A stretch of DNA of 64,000 bases from Ignavibacteriota bacterium (lineage in GTDB: Bacteria; Bacteroidota; Ignavibacteria; Ignavibacteriales; Ignavibacteriaceae): positions 1,959,985 through 2,023,984 of the forward strand of contig CP053446.1 of NCBI GenBank assembly GCA_013285405.1, written 5' to 3'. The notes below the pieces were generated by a model. That model was not told where the DNA came from and searched no databases. It saw only the letters and a program-made list of their open reading frames with translations. How positions within the stretch are numbered: position 1 is the stretch's first letter; each line of letters starts with the position of its first letter. This document shows, one piece after another, positions 51,050 through 60,689 of this stretch. Both the position numbers and the translations under genes were made by a program.

Positions 51050-53164
51050 ATGAAAATATTATCCAACAAAATATTTTTTATAACAGTAATTCTTTTCACA
51101 ATTATGGGAAGTAAATTGCCAATTTCAGCACAAACAAAAACACCTCTCAGTTCAATTCAAAAAAAACAAAAAGAATTCGATAAATTTTATTCTGACCTGC
51201 CTGACCGGCAGGCAGGAAAAAGACTTGGTTCATTTGTAGAAAATGGTAAAACATATTTCAGATTGTTTACTCCAAATGCAGAAAAAGTCTCTCTGCTCAC
51301 TTTCGAAAAACCTGAGCAGACAAAAGGAAAAGAATTCCAAATGATGAGAGATGAAAATGGTGTGTGGGAAACTTCTCTTGATGGAGAACTTTACGGATTA
51401 TTTTATGGTTTCAAAGTTTGTCATCCCGGAACTCCGTGCATTGAAGACCTTGTTTGTGTTGATCCGTATGCAAAAGCTGTTGCAACTTTTCAAACTTATT
51501 TCAGCCCGAGAAGAGCAATTGTTGTAAAAGAAGGAAATTACCTTTGGGAAGGTGATGAATGGATTCAAAGAGATTGGAGAGATTTAATAATTTATGAAAT
51601 GCATATTCGTGATATGACAGAACATCCTTCCTCAGGTGTAACGGAAAGAGGAACGTATAAAGGATTAGTTGAGAAAGGAAAGGTCGGTGGAATCGATTAC
51701 ATAAAAAATCTTGGCATAAATACAGTCGAACTTTTACCTTCTCATGAATTTGCCAACATCGAAATTCCATTTAAAGATTCTCTCAATGGAAAATTTAATA
51801 ACTGGAATCCTTACGAAAGAAATCACTGGGGCTATATGACCGCAGCATTCTTCGCACCGGAAAGTTATTACAGTGAAAATGTCCGCGAACTAGAATGGGA
51901 AAAATGGAGTGGTGGAGATGCGAAAGCAGTTAATGATTTTAAAGATATGGTGAAAGCATTTCACAAAGAGGGAATTGCTGTCATAATGGATGTGGTTTAT
52001 AATCACATTTCAGAATATGAAATTGGAAATCTGAAACAAATTGACAAAGATTATTATTTCAGACTTGATGAGAAAGGAAATTACATTCAGCAAAGCGGAT
52101 GTGGAAATGATTTGAGAACCGAAGCACCCATGGCAAGAAGAATGATTGTTGAAAGTATTTTATACTGGATGAAAGAATATCACATTGACGGATTCCGTTT
52201 TGATCTTGGAAAATTAATTGATTGGGAAACAATAGAAGAAATAATTTTTGAAGCAAAAAAAATAAATCCGTATGTAGTTTTTGTTTGTGAACCATGGGGT
52301 GGTGGATATGATCCTGCAGGATTTTCAGTTCGCGGCTGGGGCGCGTGGAATGATCAGATTCGAAATGGAATTAAAGGTGAAAATCCTTTTGACGGACACG
52401 GCTGGATTTTTGGAAAATGGTACGGTAACAACAATCCTAACAGAATAAAAAGTTATGTGAATGGAACTCTCACAAAAGATACGCTGGGATTATTTCAAAA
52501 ACCTGAACACTCAGTAAATTATCTTGAATCTCACGATGGATATTCTCTCGGTGATTTTATTCGACTTGGACTTGGCGATGTGAAGAGGGATGAAATAATT
52601 AAAGATCTTGATAAGAAAATTAAACTCACTCCACAGCAATTGAAGTTGAATAAACTTGCAGCGTTATTTCTGTTCACTTCAAGAGGAATAACGATGATCA
52701 GCGAAGGGCAGGAGTTTGCGAGAAGTAAAGTGATACCGTTTAATGAATCCGAACAAGATCCACAAAAAGGAATGATTGACCACAATAGTTACGATAAAGA
52801 CAATGAAACGAACTACATCAACTACAATCACGTAAAAATTAATCAGGAGCTTTTTAACTACTACAAAGGATTGATTGGGATAAGAAAGAAGTTTGAAACT
52901 TTCAGAAGAGCTGAAAATAAAAATGTTCATTTTATAAATGTTAAAGAAAATCCTTTCGCATTTGGTTATTCAACAGATTATGCGGATGAACATTTTCTCG
53001 TCCTGTTCAATGCTAACACAAAATTACAACATGAATTTATCCTGCCGGAAGGTGAGTGGCAAGTTTTTGCTGATGAAAATCAGGCAGGTGTTCAACCAAT
53101 GAGAACTGTTCAGCAAAAAGTGACAATAAATTATTCAAGCGGAATGATTCTTAAGAAAGAATAA
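51050..53164 (+). CDS. Secreted GH13 glycoside hydrolase (pullulanase/debranching type)
   Basis: A 704-residue enzyme with a signal peptide (about 1-28, ending SKLPISAQ). A CBM48-like N-domain (about 60-170: FRLFTPNAEKVSLLTF, GLFYGFKVCHPG, VDPYAKAV) precedes the GH13 barrel, which shows all core residues: IYEMHIRDM, MDVVYNHI, nucleophile Asp385 in GFRFDLGK, acid/base Glu414 in VCEPWGGG and Asp496 in LESHDGYS. It should cut alpha-1,6 or alpha-1,4 bonds in polysaccharides outside the cytosol. Residues 49-56 (DLPDRQAG) come from a palindrome inserted in frame. The next gene overlaps its stop by one base. Confidence 0.9.
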   Translation: MKILSNKIFFITVILFTIMGSKLPISAQTKTPLSSIQKKQKEFDKFYSDLPDRQAGKRLGSFVENGKTYFRLFTPNAEKVSLLTFEKPEQTKGKEFQMMRDENGVWETSLDGELYGLFYGFKVCHPGTPCIEDLVCVDPYAKAVATFQTYFSPRRAIVVKEGNYLWEGDEWIQRDWRDLIIYEMHIRDMTEHPSSGVTERGTYKGLVEKGKVGGIDYIKNLGINTVELLPSHEFANIEIPFKDSLNGKFNNWNPYERNHWGYMTAAFFAPESYYSENVRELEWEKWSGGDAKAVNDFKDMVKAFHKEGIAVIMDVVYNHISEYEIGNLKQIDKDYYFRLDEKGNYIQQSGCGNDLRTEAPMARRMIVESILYWMKEYHIDGFRFDLGKLIDWETIEEIIFEAKKINPYVVFVCEPWGGGYDPAGFSVRGWGAWNDQIRNGIKGENPFDGHGWIFGKWYGNNNPNRIKSYVNGTLTKDTLGLFQKPEHSVNYLESHDGYSLGDFIRLGLGDVKRDEIIKDLDKKIKLTPQQLKLNKLAALFLFTSRGITMISEGQEFARSKVIPFNESEQDPQKGMIDHNSYDKDNETNYINYNHVKINQELFNYYKGLIGIRKKFETFRRAENKNVHFINVKENPFAFGYSTDYADEHFLVLFNANTKLQHEFILPEGEWQVFADENQAGVQPMRTVQQKVTINYSSGMILKKE
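51196..51216. repeat. Palindrome CCTGCCTG..CAGGCAGG inside a coding region
   Basis: A 21-base perfect palindrome starting CCTGCCTGACC and ending in GGCAGGCAGG lies in the GH13 gene, in frame. A close relative, CCTGCCTGTCGGCAGACAGG, lies in attC-like site 2 (8270-8289). Confidence 0.85.
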
Positions 53165-53925
53165 TGAGAAAAATATTTTTAACTATATCCATTCTTATTC
53201 TTGTATTTAATTATCAGATTTTTCCGCAGCAGTTTTCAGAAGGTTCACCGGAATGGCTGATAGACATGTTTTTTAACAAAGACAGCTTCCCTGGAAAAAC
53301 AAATTATTTTTTCGGTGAGATGGTTGAGGAATCGGATCAGAAAACAATCGGTGAAGAATTAAACGGAAAGGGTGGTATTTTATTTCATCAGTTAATCGCA
53401 ACGAACAGTAATTGTGTCTTTGCAGTTGAAGTTCAATCGGAAAATAAAACGATTGATTTTTATGCTTATCTTGTTAAGATGGAAAGCAATTGGAAACTCA
53501 TGGCAATTCGGAGATTTTTCTTACCTGAATTTATTTACACTGTTCTTGATTCACTTCAAAAAATTCAAAACTTACCAGCGAATGATTCAGCATTTTTACT
53601 TTCTCTGCAACTCTTTACAAAGTCTGATCGTGAGTTGAGAAATTATCTTTCTGTGAATCAACAAAAATTTCAGGAGTTGATTTCACTATTTGCAAATAAT
53701 GAAAAAGACAAAGCAGATATTGCTTTAGCTGAAGTTGGCTGCACCGCTATCTATAATGATAAAAAATATCCGGGATGTACGTTCATTCAAATATTACAAT
53801 TTAAAAATATGGAAGCTGGATTTATTCATGCTGCTGATTCAGCTTTTTTGCCGGCAATTTCACTTGATGAATTTATCTATATCGAAGAAGTAGTTCCGGA
53901 ATGGTTTGTGTTTCGGGTTATGTGA
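53164..53925 (+). CDS. Exported protein of unknown function
   Basis: A 253-residue protein with a signal peptide (MRKIFLTISILILVFNYQIF). It starts on the last base of the GH13 stop codon, so the two are probably made together. Visible features are an N-terminal FNKDSFPGKTNYFFGEMVEE and a central KTIDFYAYLVKMESNWKLMA, reminiscent of small alpha-beta domains. No family is recognised. It could assist the debranching enzyme, but nothing in its sequence shows how. Confidence 0.7.
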   Translation: MRKIFLTISILILVFNYQIFPQQFSEGSPEWLIDMFFNKDSFPGKTNYFFGEMVEESDQKTIGEELNGKGGILFHQLIATNSNCVFAVEVQSENKTIDFYAYLVKMESNWKLMAIRRFFLPEFIYTVLDSLQKIQNLPANDSAFLLSLQLFTKSDRELRNYLSVNQQKFQELISLFANNEKDKADIALAEVGCTAIYNDKKYPGCTFIQILQFKNMEAGFIHAADSAFLPAISLDEFIYIEEVVPEWFVFRVM

Positions 53926-53937
53926 GGATAACTGATT

Positions 53938-56900
53938 CTAACGATTTCTTTTTCGTAAAGATTTTTCGATAGCAGTTTTAAGGCTTATCAGATTGACAGG
54001 TTTGTTAAAAATATATTCCACACCGAGTTCGGTATATTCCTGAATTTCTGCACGATCAATTTCACCGGAAAGAATAATTATAGGTATAGTTTCTTTTAGA
54101 TTATTCTTTATTAGTTCATGAACCAATGCCAGCCCACCCATTATCGGCATTTTGTGTTCCGTAATTACAAGCGCCGGTGGAGATTGAATAATGCGGTCGA
54201 GTGCTTCTTTACCATTTGAAACAATATTAATAGCATAATCAGTTGTGATGTTTATGAGAACTTTTGAGTAGAACATACGTTCTCTTGTATTCGGATCAAC
54301 AAGAAGAATTTTCGTTGATGCAACAGGAATTGTAAAAATAAATTCAGTTCCTCTGCCAAATTCACTTTTGACTTCTATTGAACCACCGTGCTTATCAATA
54401 ATATCCTTTACAAGCGAAAGTCCAAGCCCGCTTCCTTTTTCCCCGGCAGTTCCCTCAGATGTAAATTTCGTATCTATGCTGAAAAGTTTATCCAGGTTGT
54501 TTGCCTTTATTCCGATACCGGTATCTTTCACTGAAAAAGTGATAAACCTTGATGTTGCAGACGTATTTACTGATACCATAATCCTGTCACCAAGTTTTGT
54601 AAACTTCACAGCATTAGAAAAAAGATTATTAAAAACCTGAAGGATTAGATTTTTATCTCCGAAAATATGAAGCGCGGGATCGACAAGATTTTCTATCTCA
54701 ACGCCTTTTTTAAGTGCAGTGCCAGATACTGTACTTATTGAGCTCTCAATTATTTCCCTTGCATTAAGTTTTTCAGGTTCAAATTTTATTCTGCCTGTTT
54801 GAAGTCTTGTCCAATCGAGCATTGAGTTTACCAGCGCAAGCATTGATTTTGAAGAATCTTGTATATATGAGATGTATTGCTGTCGTTCAACATCTGAAAG
54901 AGATTCATCCTCAAGAAGTAAATCAGTGAAACCAAGTATTGAGCTGAAAGGTGCACGCAAATCGTGAGAAATTATAGATAAAAATCTATCTTTAGCATCA
55001 TTAAGTTTTTTAAGATTTGCAGCCGATTGCTTTAGTTCTTCCTCGGCTTTTTTATTAAATGTAATATCACTTACCAATCCATAAATTTTTTGGATCTGTC
55101 CATTTTCATTACGAGTGAAATTAATTTTGTTTCTTACCCAAACGATATTTCCTGATTTATTAATTATTCTTAGCTCGAATTCTCCAGCAGATTGTTTTTC
55201 GCTTTTCCAGAGGAATGCTAATCTTTTCTTCATATCCGTGAAGTCATCCGGATGAACTATCTTTAAAAAGAGCCTGTGGTCACTTAAAAAGTCAGCCTGT
55301 GAGTAACCCGTTATTTTTTCAATTGCTGATGAAAAATATGTAGGCATCATTTTACCTTCATAAAGTTCAAAGGTATAGAGTAAGTCATCAATGTTTTCGG
55401 CAATATTTCTGAATTTCTGTTCAGAATCTTTTACAGCTTCCTGCATCCGTTTACGTTCACTAATATCTTCGGCGACAAAAATAAGATAAGGTTTTTCTAC
55501 GTGCTCAAGTTTGAAAGAATAGAATTCTGCATAGAAAGAAGACCCATCTTTTTTCCTGGCAAGAAATTCAATTCTATTTTTTGATATTAATGATTCTCGT
55601 ATTGATTTTTGAAAATCGAGAACGTGCGGAATACTCTCTTCCGTAACCAGCTCGAGAATATTTCTGTATTCAAGTTCCTTTCCGCTATCATAACCAAAAA
55701 TCTTTGCAAAGGAATCATTCGCCGTTGTGATAACTTCGTCAAGTTCAATAGCCATTCCATCATTTGAAGAACTGAACAACGATTTGTATATATCATCATC
55801 CATCGGCTTCAGTTCATAAAGCGCTTTATCAAGGTAACAATTTACAGTAAATAATTTTTCATCAATTACTTCAGCAGCTTCCAGTATTAATAGGAAATCA
55901 CTCAAACTCTGATTAGGTTTTTTGAACTTTACAGGGAGTGATTTTTTTGTGCCATATTCCAGAACAGAAATTTCTTTTTTTATTGCGGTGATGTTTTCAT
56001 CAGCAAGGAAAGTGAAAAAATTGCTGAAGAGGATTTCATTTTTCTTAAGTCCGATTAATGAAGCGAATGCTGAATTAACTGAAATTATTGAACCTTCAAT
56101 ACCAATCCTGCACATTGGTTGTGAAATTTCTCTTATTGGTTCTTGTTCTTGATGGTTTTTCCATGTCTGTCGAACGACCGCTGTATCAAGCTTAATTCTG
56201 CTGCAAAGCACAATTGCTGCGGCGTTAACATCCTGACCGCGATAGAAATTCAGTTTAACCGGAAATCTTTCAAAACTTTCTTTTAAAAGAAAAGTAATTA
56301 TCTCACAAGTATTATCCTCGTTCAATTGTTGAATAACATAGAGTAATTCATCTTTGTTCATTGCAGGGAACAAATCATTAAAAGAGAGATTAGACTCAGT
56401 TCTTTTTCTGCCACTGATATTTTCAAATTGTTTATCCCAATCGAAAATAGTTCCATCACCATTGATTAAAAAGATACCGCTTTCTTTTCTCCGGGAAATT
56501 TCCTGGTAATATTCAAGTTTGCGCAATTTTTCAACCATTGCATCAATCTCCTCTGGAGGAAGAGGACTCTCTTTGAAGATCAGATAAAGAATCTGAACAA
56601 AACCATTTTCCCCGATTACAGGTTCTATAGTACAGTCATAACGTTTTTTATTATTATTGCTGCCAAATTCAAGTTTGATAAATTGTGCTCTGCCAAATTG
56701 GGCTGCAGTATTAAATGAATCAGTTATTTTTTGCTGATGTTGCAGATTGAAAATCTCTTTTATATTTCTGCCTGTAATTTCTCTTCTTGAAAGATTCGCC
56801 TGTTGAATCTCTTTTCCTGAGGAATATTTTATATCACCTCTCGCATCGGTTACAATAAGAAACATCTCTTCCTTATCAATAGAATCTGTAGGCAGTTTCA

Positions 56901-57276
56901 ATTGCGATGTATCAGCATTTTCAGGTAAGAACTCTAGGTTTTCAATAATTAACATCCCGCCTATTATGCTATCATCTTCAAAAATGGGTGAGCCTTTAGC
57001 TATCAATGAAATAAGTCTTCCATCATTAGCTTTGATATGTTTGATTTCTTTTTCGAATGGCTTTCCTTTAACCGCTGCTTTAAGATCTTCAATGATATTT
57101 ATCGGAGGGAAAATATTATACTTGAAAATATTTATGTTCAAGAGTGAAGTGTTGAATTGATGTAGCAGACCCATCTTATGGAAATTCTGATTAATAAACT
57201 CCACTCTTCCATGAGAAGAGAATGTAAGAATCCCCAGCGGAATCTGGTCTATGAGTATTTCCGTACTCTGTTGCAA
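53938..57276 (-). CDS. Multi-PAS hybrid histidine kinase with degenerate receiver
   Basis: A 1112-residue cytosolic kinase without membrane segments. About six PAS domains occupy residues 10-740; examples start at IPLGILTFSSHGRVEFINQN and DGMAIELDEVITTANDSFAK, and the last includes the PAC signature EFELRIINKSGNIVWVRNKI. HisKA follows (FLSIISHDLRAPFSSILGF), then HATPase (NLFSNAVKFT, DTGIGI, GSGLGLSLVKDII) and a C-terminal receiver. The receiver has Glu in VITEHKMPIMGG where the phosphoacceptor Asp belongs, while the acidic site near LLVDPN and the Lys of FNKPV are kept. The receiver is probably a non-phosphorylatable regulator. No partner gene is adjacent. Confidence 0.9.
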   Translation of the reverse strand: MQQSTEILIDQIPLGILTFSSHGRVEFINQNFHKMGLLHQFNTSLLNINIFKYNIFPPINIIEDLKAAVKGKPFEKEIKHIKANDGRLISLIAKGSPIFEDDSIIGGMLIIENLEFLPENADTSQLKLPTDSIDKEEMFLIVTDARGDIKYSSGKEIQQANLSRREITGRNIKEIFNLQHQQKITDSFNTAAQFGRAQFIKLEFGSNNNKKRYDCTIEPVIGENGFVQILYLIFKESPLPPEEIDAMVEKLRKLEYYQEISRRKESGIFLINGDGTIFDWDKQFENISGRKRTESNLSFNDLFPAMNKDELLYVIQQLNEDNTCEIITFLLKESFERFPVKLNFYRGQDVNAAAIVLCSRIKLDTAVVRQTWKNHQEQEPIREISQPMCRIGIEGSIISVNSAFASLIGLKKNEILFSNFFTFLADENITAIKKEISVLEYGTKKSLPVKFKKPNQSLSDFLLILEAAEVIDEKLFTVNCYLDKALYELKPMDDDIYKSLFSSSNDGMAIELDEVITTANDSFAKIFGYDSGKELEYRNILELVTEESIPHVLDFQKSIRESLISKNRIEFLARKKDGSSFYAEFYSFKLEHVEKPYLIFVAEDISERKRMQEAVKDSEQKFRNIAENIDDLLYTFELYEGKMMPTYFSSAIEKITGYSQADFLSDHRLFLKIVHPDDFTDMKKRLAFLWKSEKQSAGEFELRIINKSGNIVWVRNKINFTRNENGQIQKIYGLVSDITFNKKAEEELKQSAANLKKLNDAKDRFLSIISHDLRAPFSSILGFTDLLLEDESLSDVERQQYISYIQDSSKSMLALVNSMLDWTRLQTGRIKFEPEKLNAREIIESSISTVSGTALKKGVEIENLVDPALHIFGDKNLILQVFNNLFSNAVKFTKLGDRIMVSVNTSATSRFITFSVKDTGIGIKANNLDKLFSIDTKFTSEGTAGEKGSGLGLSLVKDIIDKHGGSIEVKSEFGRGTEFIFTIPVASTKILLVDPNTRERMFYSKVLINITTDYAINIVSNGKEALDRIIQSPPALVITEHKMPIMGGLALVHELIKNNLKETIPIIILSGEIDRAEIQEYTELGVEYIFNKPVNLISLKTAIEKSLRKRNR

Positions 57277-57656
57277 AAAAAATTGCCCACACTAAATAGT
57301 TTGAAAAGCAGATTTAACGTGCATTTACAGCAATTATAGTGCTAATCGGTAAAAATTTTTTCATAATTTTTTTGTTTAAAAATCACTTTGCTAACTAAAT
57401 TCGATTTTAATAAAACATTCGTGAAAGTCCTTCAAAAAAACAAAATAATTATAACTTTAAGCGAAATGATTCATCATCAAAAAAGATTTTACTTGCTTGT
57501 TGATAACAATGTTTGTCGTCTCAGAATGATATGTTTTATTATGTTAACGTAGCAAAATAAGAAAGAATTCAGGTAGTCAAACCCAGAATTGTCAGAGACA
57601 TAAATTAGAAAAATTTCCTTAAATTTTAGTTAGAAATATTAATAATTCCGTGTGTT
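57277..57656 (+). other. 380-base gap between kinase and mlaE-like gene, no gene seen
   Basis: AT-rich divergent intergenic region. No open frame or clear hairpin was seen. It should hold the promoters of the hybrid kinase (leftwards) and the permease (rightwards). Confidence 0.5.
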
Positions 57657-58430
57657 GTGTTAAATAAATTTTTCCAAACAATCGGCAGGAGATCATTAGC
57701 TTTTCTTGAAGAGACCGGGCAGATATTCCTGATGCTTTTTGGAATTATTAAGAGTTTAAAAAGTCTTCATCGCACAAGAAAAGAAGTGATGTTTCAGATG
57801 CAGCACATCGGCGTAGATTCATTACCGTTAGTTGTAATCATTGCAACATTCACCGGTGCAGTTGCTGCGTGGCAAGCTGCGTATCAATTAAAAGGAATAG
57901 CTCCGCTCTCGCTTTTGGGCGGAACTACAAGCCGAGCCATTATCACTGAGTTAGGTCCGGTTTTAACGGGAATTGTTATTGCAGGAAGAGTCGGTGCATC
58001 CATAGCCGCAGAACTTGGAACTATGAAAGTTACAGAGCAAATAGATGCACTTGAAATTATGGCAATTGATCCGGTAAGATATTTAGCAATGCCAAGATTC
58101 CTCGCCGCAATTTTAATGATGCCCGTGCTGGTTATATTTGCAAACACAATTGCAGTTGCCGGTGCGTATGTTGTTTCCGATTATTTTTTGCAAGTTCCCT
58201 ATGGTGTATTCTTTGGTTCAGTGCGACAATTTTTTGAATTTTCTGACCTTACGGGAGGTCTGATTAAAACAGTTGTATTTGGCGGTGTTACTTCACTGCT
58301 CGGTTGCCATATAGGATTTAAAACTTCCGGCGGTGCTGAAGGTGTTGGTCTTTCAACAATCCGATCATTTGTGCTTTCTGCGGCACTTATTTTAATACTT
58401 GATTACTTTTTGTGGACATTGCTTTTTTAA
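57657..58430 (+). CDS. mlaE: MlaE-family ABC permease
   Basis: A 257-residue inner-membrane permease of the MlaE type that moves phospholipids between membranes with an MlaF ATPase and an MCE-domain MlaD. It has five or so helices, the segment VVIIATFTGAVAAWQAAYQL, ELGPVLTGIVIAGRVGASIA AELGTMKVTEQIDALEIM, which is the most conserved family region, and MAIDPVRYLAMPRFLA. The start is GTG (57657). The ATPase and MCE genes expected next are not here; ilvE follows after 108 bases. Confidence 0.9.
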   Translation: MLNKFFQTIGRRSLAFLEETGQIFLMLFGIIKSLKSLHRTRKEVMFQMQHIGVDSLPLVVIIATFTGAVAAWQAAYQLKGIAPLSLLGGTTSRAIITELGPVLTGIVIAGRVGASIAAELGTMKVTEQIDALEIMAIDPVRYLAMPRFLAAILMMPVLVIFANTIAVAGAYVVSDYFLQVPYGVFFGSVRQFFEFSDLTGGLIKTVVFGGVTSLLGCHIGFKTSGGAEGVGLSTIRSFVLSAALILILDYFLWTLLF

Positions 58431-58538
58431 GTGAATATTCATTAAATATTTTAATGTGATGTTTGTCAATTTGGAGTTTAAATTCTCAACAAAATTGAGT
58501 ACCATTAATTATCAATTAAGAAAATTCTGGAGTAAACA

Positions 58539-59627
58539 ATGGAACCAATTCAATTCAATTTAAAAGAAAGAAAATACAAAGTTAACCTTCCTGAATCTCT
58601 TGGTTTCGGCAAAATTTTTACCGACCACATGTTTGAAATGGATTATAATGAAAAGAATGGTTGGCATAATCCAATTATACGACCAGTTGACGAATTACCA
58701 GTTCATCCGGCGTCAATGTTTATTCATTATGGTCAGGCTGTATTTGAAGGATTAAAAGCATTCAAACAGGATTCTGGTGATATAGTAATTTTTAGACCTG
58801 ATAAACATTTTGAAAGATTAAATAATTCTTCAAGACGAATTTGTATCCCTGAGATTGATATCAACTTTGCAATTGAAGCGCTTAAAGAATTAATCAATGT
58901 CGATAAAGATTGGATTCCGATAAAGCATGGTGAAGCACTTTATATCAGACCTTTCATTTTTGGTTCTGATCCCTTTCTTGGTGTTAAGCCTGCAAAAGAA
59001 TATAAATTTATTCTGTTGTTATCACCTGTTGGCGCATATTATCCCGAAGGATTTAAACCCGTAAAAATTTTAGTAACAGATGAATATGTGAGAGCAGCAC
59101 CTAAGGGATTAGGTGAATGTAAAACGCCAGCTAATTATGCTGCAAGTCTTCTTGCTGGTCAGGAAGCTATTAAACGAGGATTCACTCAGGTCTTGTGGCT
59201 TGATGGAGTTTACCAGAAATACATCGAAGAAGTCGGAACGATGAACATCTTTATAAATTTTAAAGATGAAGTTGTAACACCAAAACTTAATGGAACAATC
59301 CTGCCAGGAGTTACCAGAAGATCAGTTATTGACATTCTGAAAGAATGGAAGATGAATATTGTTGAAAGAGAAATTTCAATTGATGAAGTAGTTGAAGCTT
59401 ATGATACAGGTAAACTACTTGGTCTTTTTGGAACAGGAACAGCAGCTATAATTTCATCGGTTGGCTGGTTAACTTACAAAAACAAACAAATGGTTTTCAA
59501 TAATGGAAAACCGGGCGAATTGGATCTGAAACTTTTTAATGAGCTCACCTCAATTCATTATGGAGAGAAGAAAGATGTTCACGGTTGGTTGATGCCAGTT
59601 GAACAAAAAGAAGTTGTTTTCTCGTAA
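58539..59627 (+). CDS. ilvE: Branched-chain amino acid aminotransferase
   Basis: Transfers an amino group between glutamate and 2-oxo acids of Leu, Ile and Val. The 362-residue size and the fold-type IV marks fit the eukaryote-like BCAT class II: MFIHYGQAVFEGLKAF, LYIRPFIFGSDPFLGV, LGECKTPANYAASLLAGQEA with the Schiff-base Lys, YIEEVGTMNIF and GTILPGVTR, with GLFGTGTAAIIS closing the cofactor site. TGGAGTAAACA precedes the ATG. It is not part of a larger ilv operon in this window. Confidence 0.95.
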   Translation: MEPIQFNLKERKYKVNLPESLGFGKIFTDHMFEMDYNEKNGWHNPIIRPVDELPVHPASMFIHYGQAVFEGLKAFKQDSGDIVIFRPDKHFERLNNSSRRICIPEIDINFAIEALKELINVDKDWIPIKHGEALYIRPFIFGSDPFLGVKPAKEYKFILLLSPVGAYYPEGFKPVKILVTDEYVRAAPKGLGECKTPANYAASLLAGQEAIKRGFTQVLWLDGVYQKYIEEVGTMNIFINFKDEVVTPKLNGTILPGVTRRSVIDILKEWKMNIVEREISIDEVVEAYDTGKLLGLFGTGTAAIISSVGWLTYKNKQMVFNNGKPGELDLKLFNELTSIHYGEKKDVHGWLMPVEQKEVVFS

Positions 59628-59714
59628 AATCAATTATTGGGCAGAATGAAATGATTCTTCTGCCCAACTACTAAGCGATCCCCACCTCTGGTTCAATAAT
59701 TTTATAAAAAGTAC

Positions 59715-59764
59715 TTGACAAGTGGTCAAATGTGCACTATATTTGCAGTGAACAATTGAGCACT
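59715..59764 (+). promoter_or_regulatory. lexA promoter with 18-bp palindrome
   Basis: TTGACA (59715-59720) and TATATT (59738-59743) are spaced 17 bases. AGTGAACAATTGAGCACT (59747-59764) is an 18-bp imperfect palindrome (14 of 18 bases symmetric) between the -10 box and the start codon, suiting self-repression by LexA. A smaller repeat TTGAC-N5-GTCAA overlaps the -35 box. Which of them LexA binds is not known. Confidence 0.65.
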
Positions 59765-59767
59765 ATA

Positions 59768-60415
59768 ATGAAAAATAAATTAACAGACAGGCAAGAAGAA
59801 ATACTAACTTTTATCCGACAATTCACTAATGAAGCCGGGTATCCTCCGACACTCAGGGAAATCGCCAGAAATTTTCAGATCTCTTCAACGTTTGGAGTAA
59901 AGAGACACCTTGATGCTTTGGTAAAGAAAGGGTTCATTAACATTGAAAGCAATGCAAGCAGGGGAATCTCTTTTATCAAAAAGAATGTTGATGAAACGGG
60001 GGAACTGACAGCAAGAGATGAAAATATTTTTATAAAAATTCCAATTCTCGGTCGTGTCGCAGCAGGACTTCCCATTAATGCTGTGGAAAATTTAGAGGGT
60101 TCATTAGTTGTAGATCCATCTTTTCTTAAAAAAGTTGAAGATGCGTTTGCACTTCGTGTAAAAGGAGACAGCATGATAAATGCTGGTATTAATGACAGGG
60201 ATTTAGTTATTGTCTCACCAAAGGAACAGGCGAAGAATGGTGATATAGTAGTTGCCATGTTAAATGATGAGACTACAGTAAAGAAATTCGAATATATAAA
60301 TAATAAAATCAGATTGATCGCAGAAAACAACTCCTACAAACCAATTGATGTAAAAACCACAGATGAATTCAGACTAATTGGGAAAGTAAAAGGTGTTGTG
60401 CGATGGTTAAATTAA
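59768..60415 (+). CDS. lexA: LexA SOS repressor
   Basis: A 215-residue repressor-protease. The start at 59768 is preferred; the frame also opens 12 codons earlier, but those codons are promoter DNA. HTH: LTDRQEEILTFIRQFTNEAG, PPTLREIARNFQISSTFGVK. The self-cleavage site is Ala99-Gly100 in GRVAAGLP; the serine protease residues are Ser135 (VKGDSMINAG) and Lys172 (TTVKKFEY). It heads an operon with a WYL-like protein and an unknown protein, so these are likely DNA-damage induced. Confidence 0.95.
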   Translation: MKNKLTDRQEEILTFIRQFTNEAGYPPTLREIARNFQISSTFGVKRHLDALVKKGFINIESNASRGISFIKKNVDETGELTARDENIFIKIPILGRVAAGLPINAVENLEGSLVVDPSFLKKVEDAFALRVKGDSMINAGINDRDLVIVSPKEQAKNGDIVVAMLNDETTVKKFEYINNKIRLIAENNSYKPIDVKTTDEFRLIGKVKGVVRWLN

Positions 60416-60426
60416 CAGGAGTCAAA

Positions 60427-60675
60427 ATGAAGACAGATATTTTCATTCAAGCAATTAAAAACAGATATAATCTTCAATTTCTTTATGGTTTGGAAGAATT
60501 CAATATTGAGCCATACTACATTTCAAAGAATACTTTTGGAAGAAAAATAATTTATGGTCGGATCAAAAATACAAATGAGGTTCGCAAATTTGAATATAAT
60601 AGAATTGCAAATATTCGAATTGTAAACTCATTCAGATTTTCACCGGTTATTCCATTAAACTCTTTTGCTTCCTAA
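60427..60675 (+). CDS. Small WYL-domain-like protein
   Basis: An 82-residue protein starting at 60427, 5 bases behind AGGAG. AIKNRYNLQFLYGLEEFNIE PYYISKNTFGRKIIYGRIKN and RKFEYNRIANIRI give the strand order and basic-aromatic pattern of WYL domains, which bind nucleic acids or nucleotide ligands and are common in phage-defence regulators. There is no winged-helix partner domain in this protein. It follows lexA by 11 bases and precedes an unknown gene by 14, so all three are cotranscribed. Confidence 0.7.
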   Translation: MKTDIFIQAIKNRYNLQFLYGLEEFNIEPYYISKNTFGRKIIYGRIKNTNEVRKFEYNRIANIRIVNSFRFSPVIPLNSFAS

Positions 60676-60689
60676 GGAGATAAAAATTC

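Noticed and set aside
59764..59769. TATAAT next to the lexA start as a second -10 box
   Set aside because: It overlaps the start codon, so it could only serve a leaderless or internal transcript; the upstream TTGACA/TATATT pair is better.
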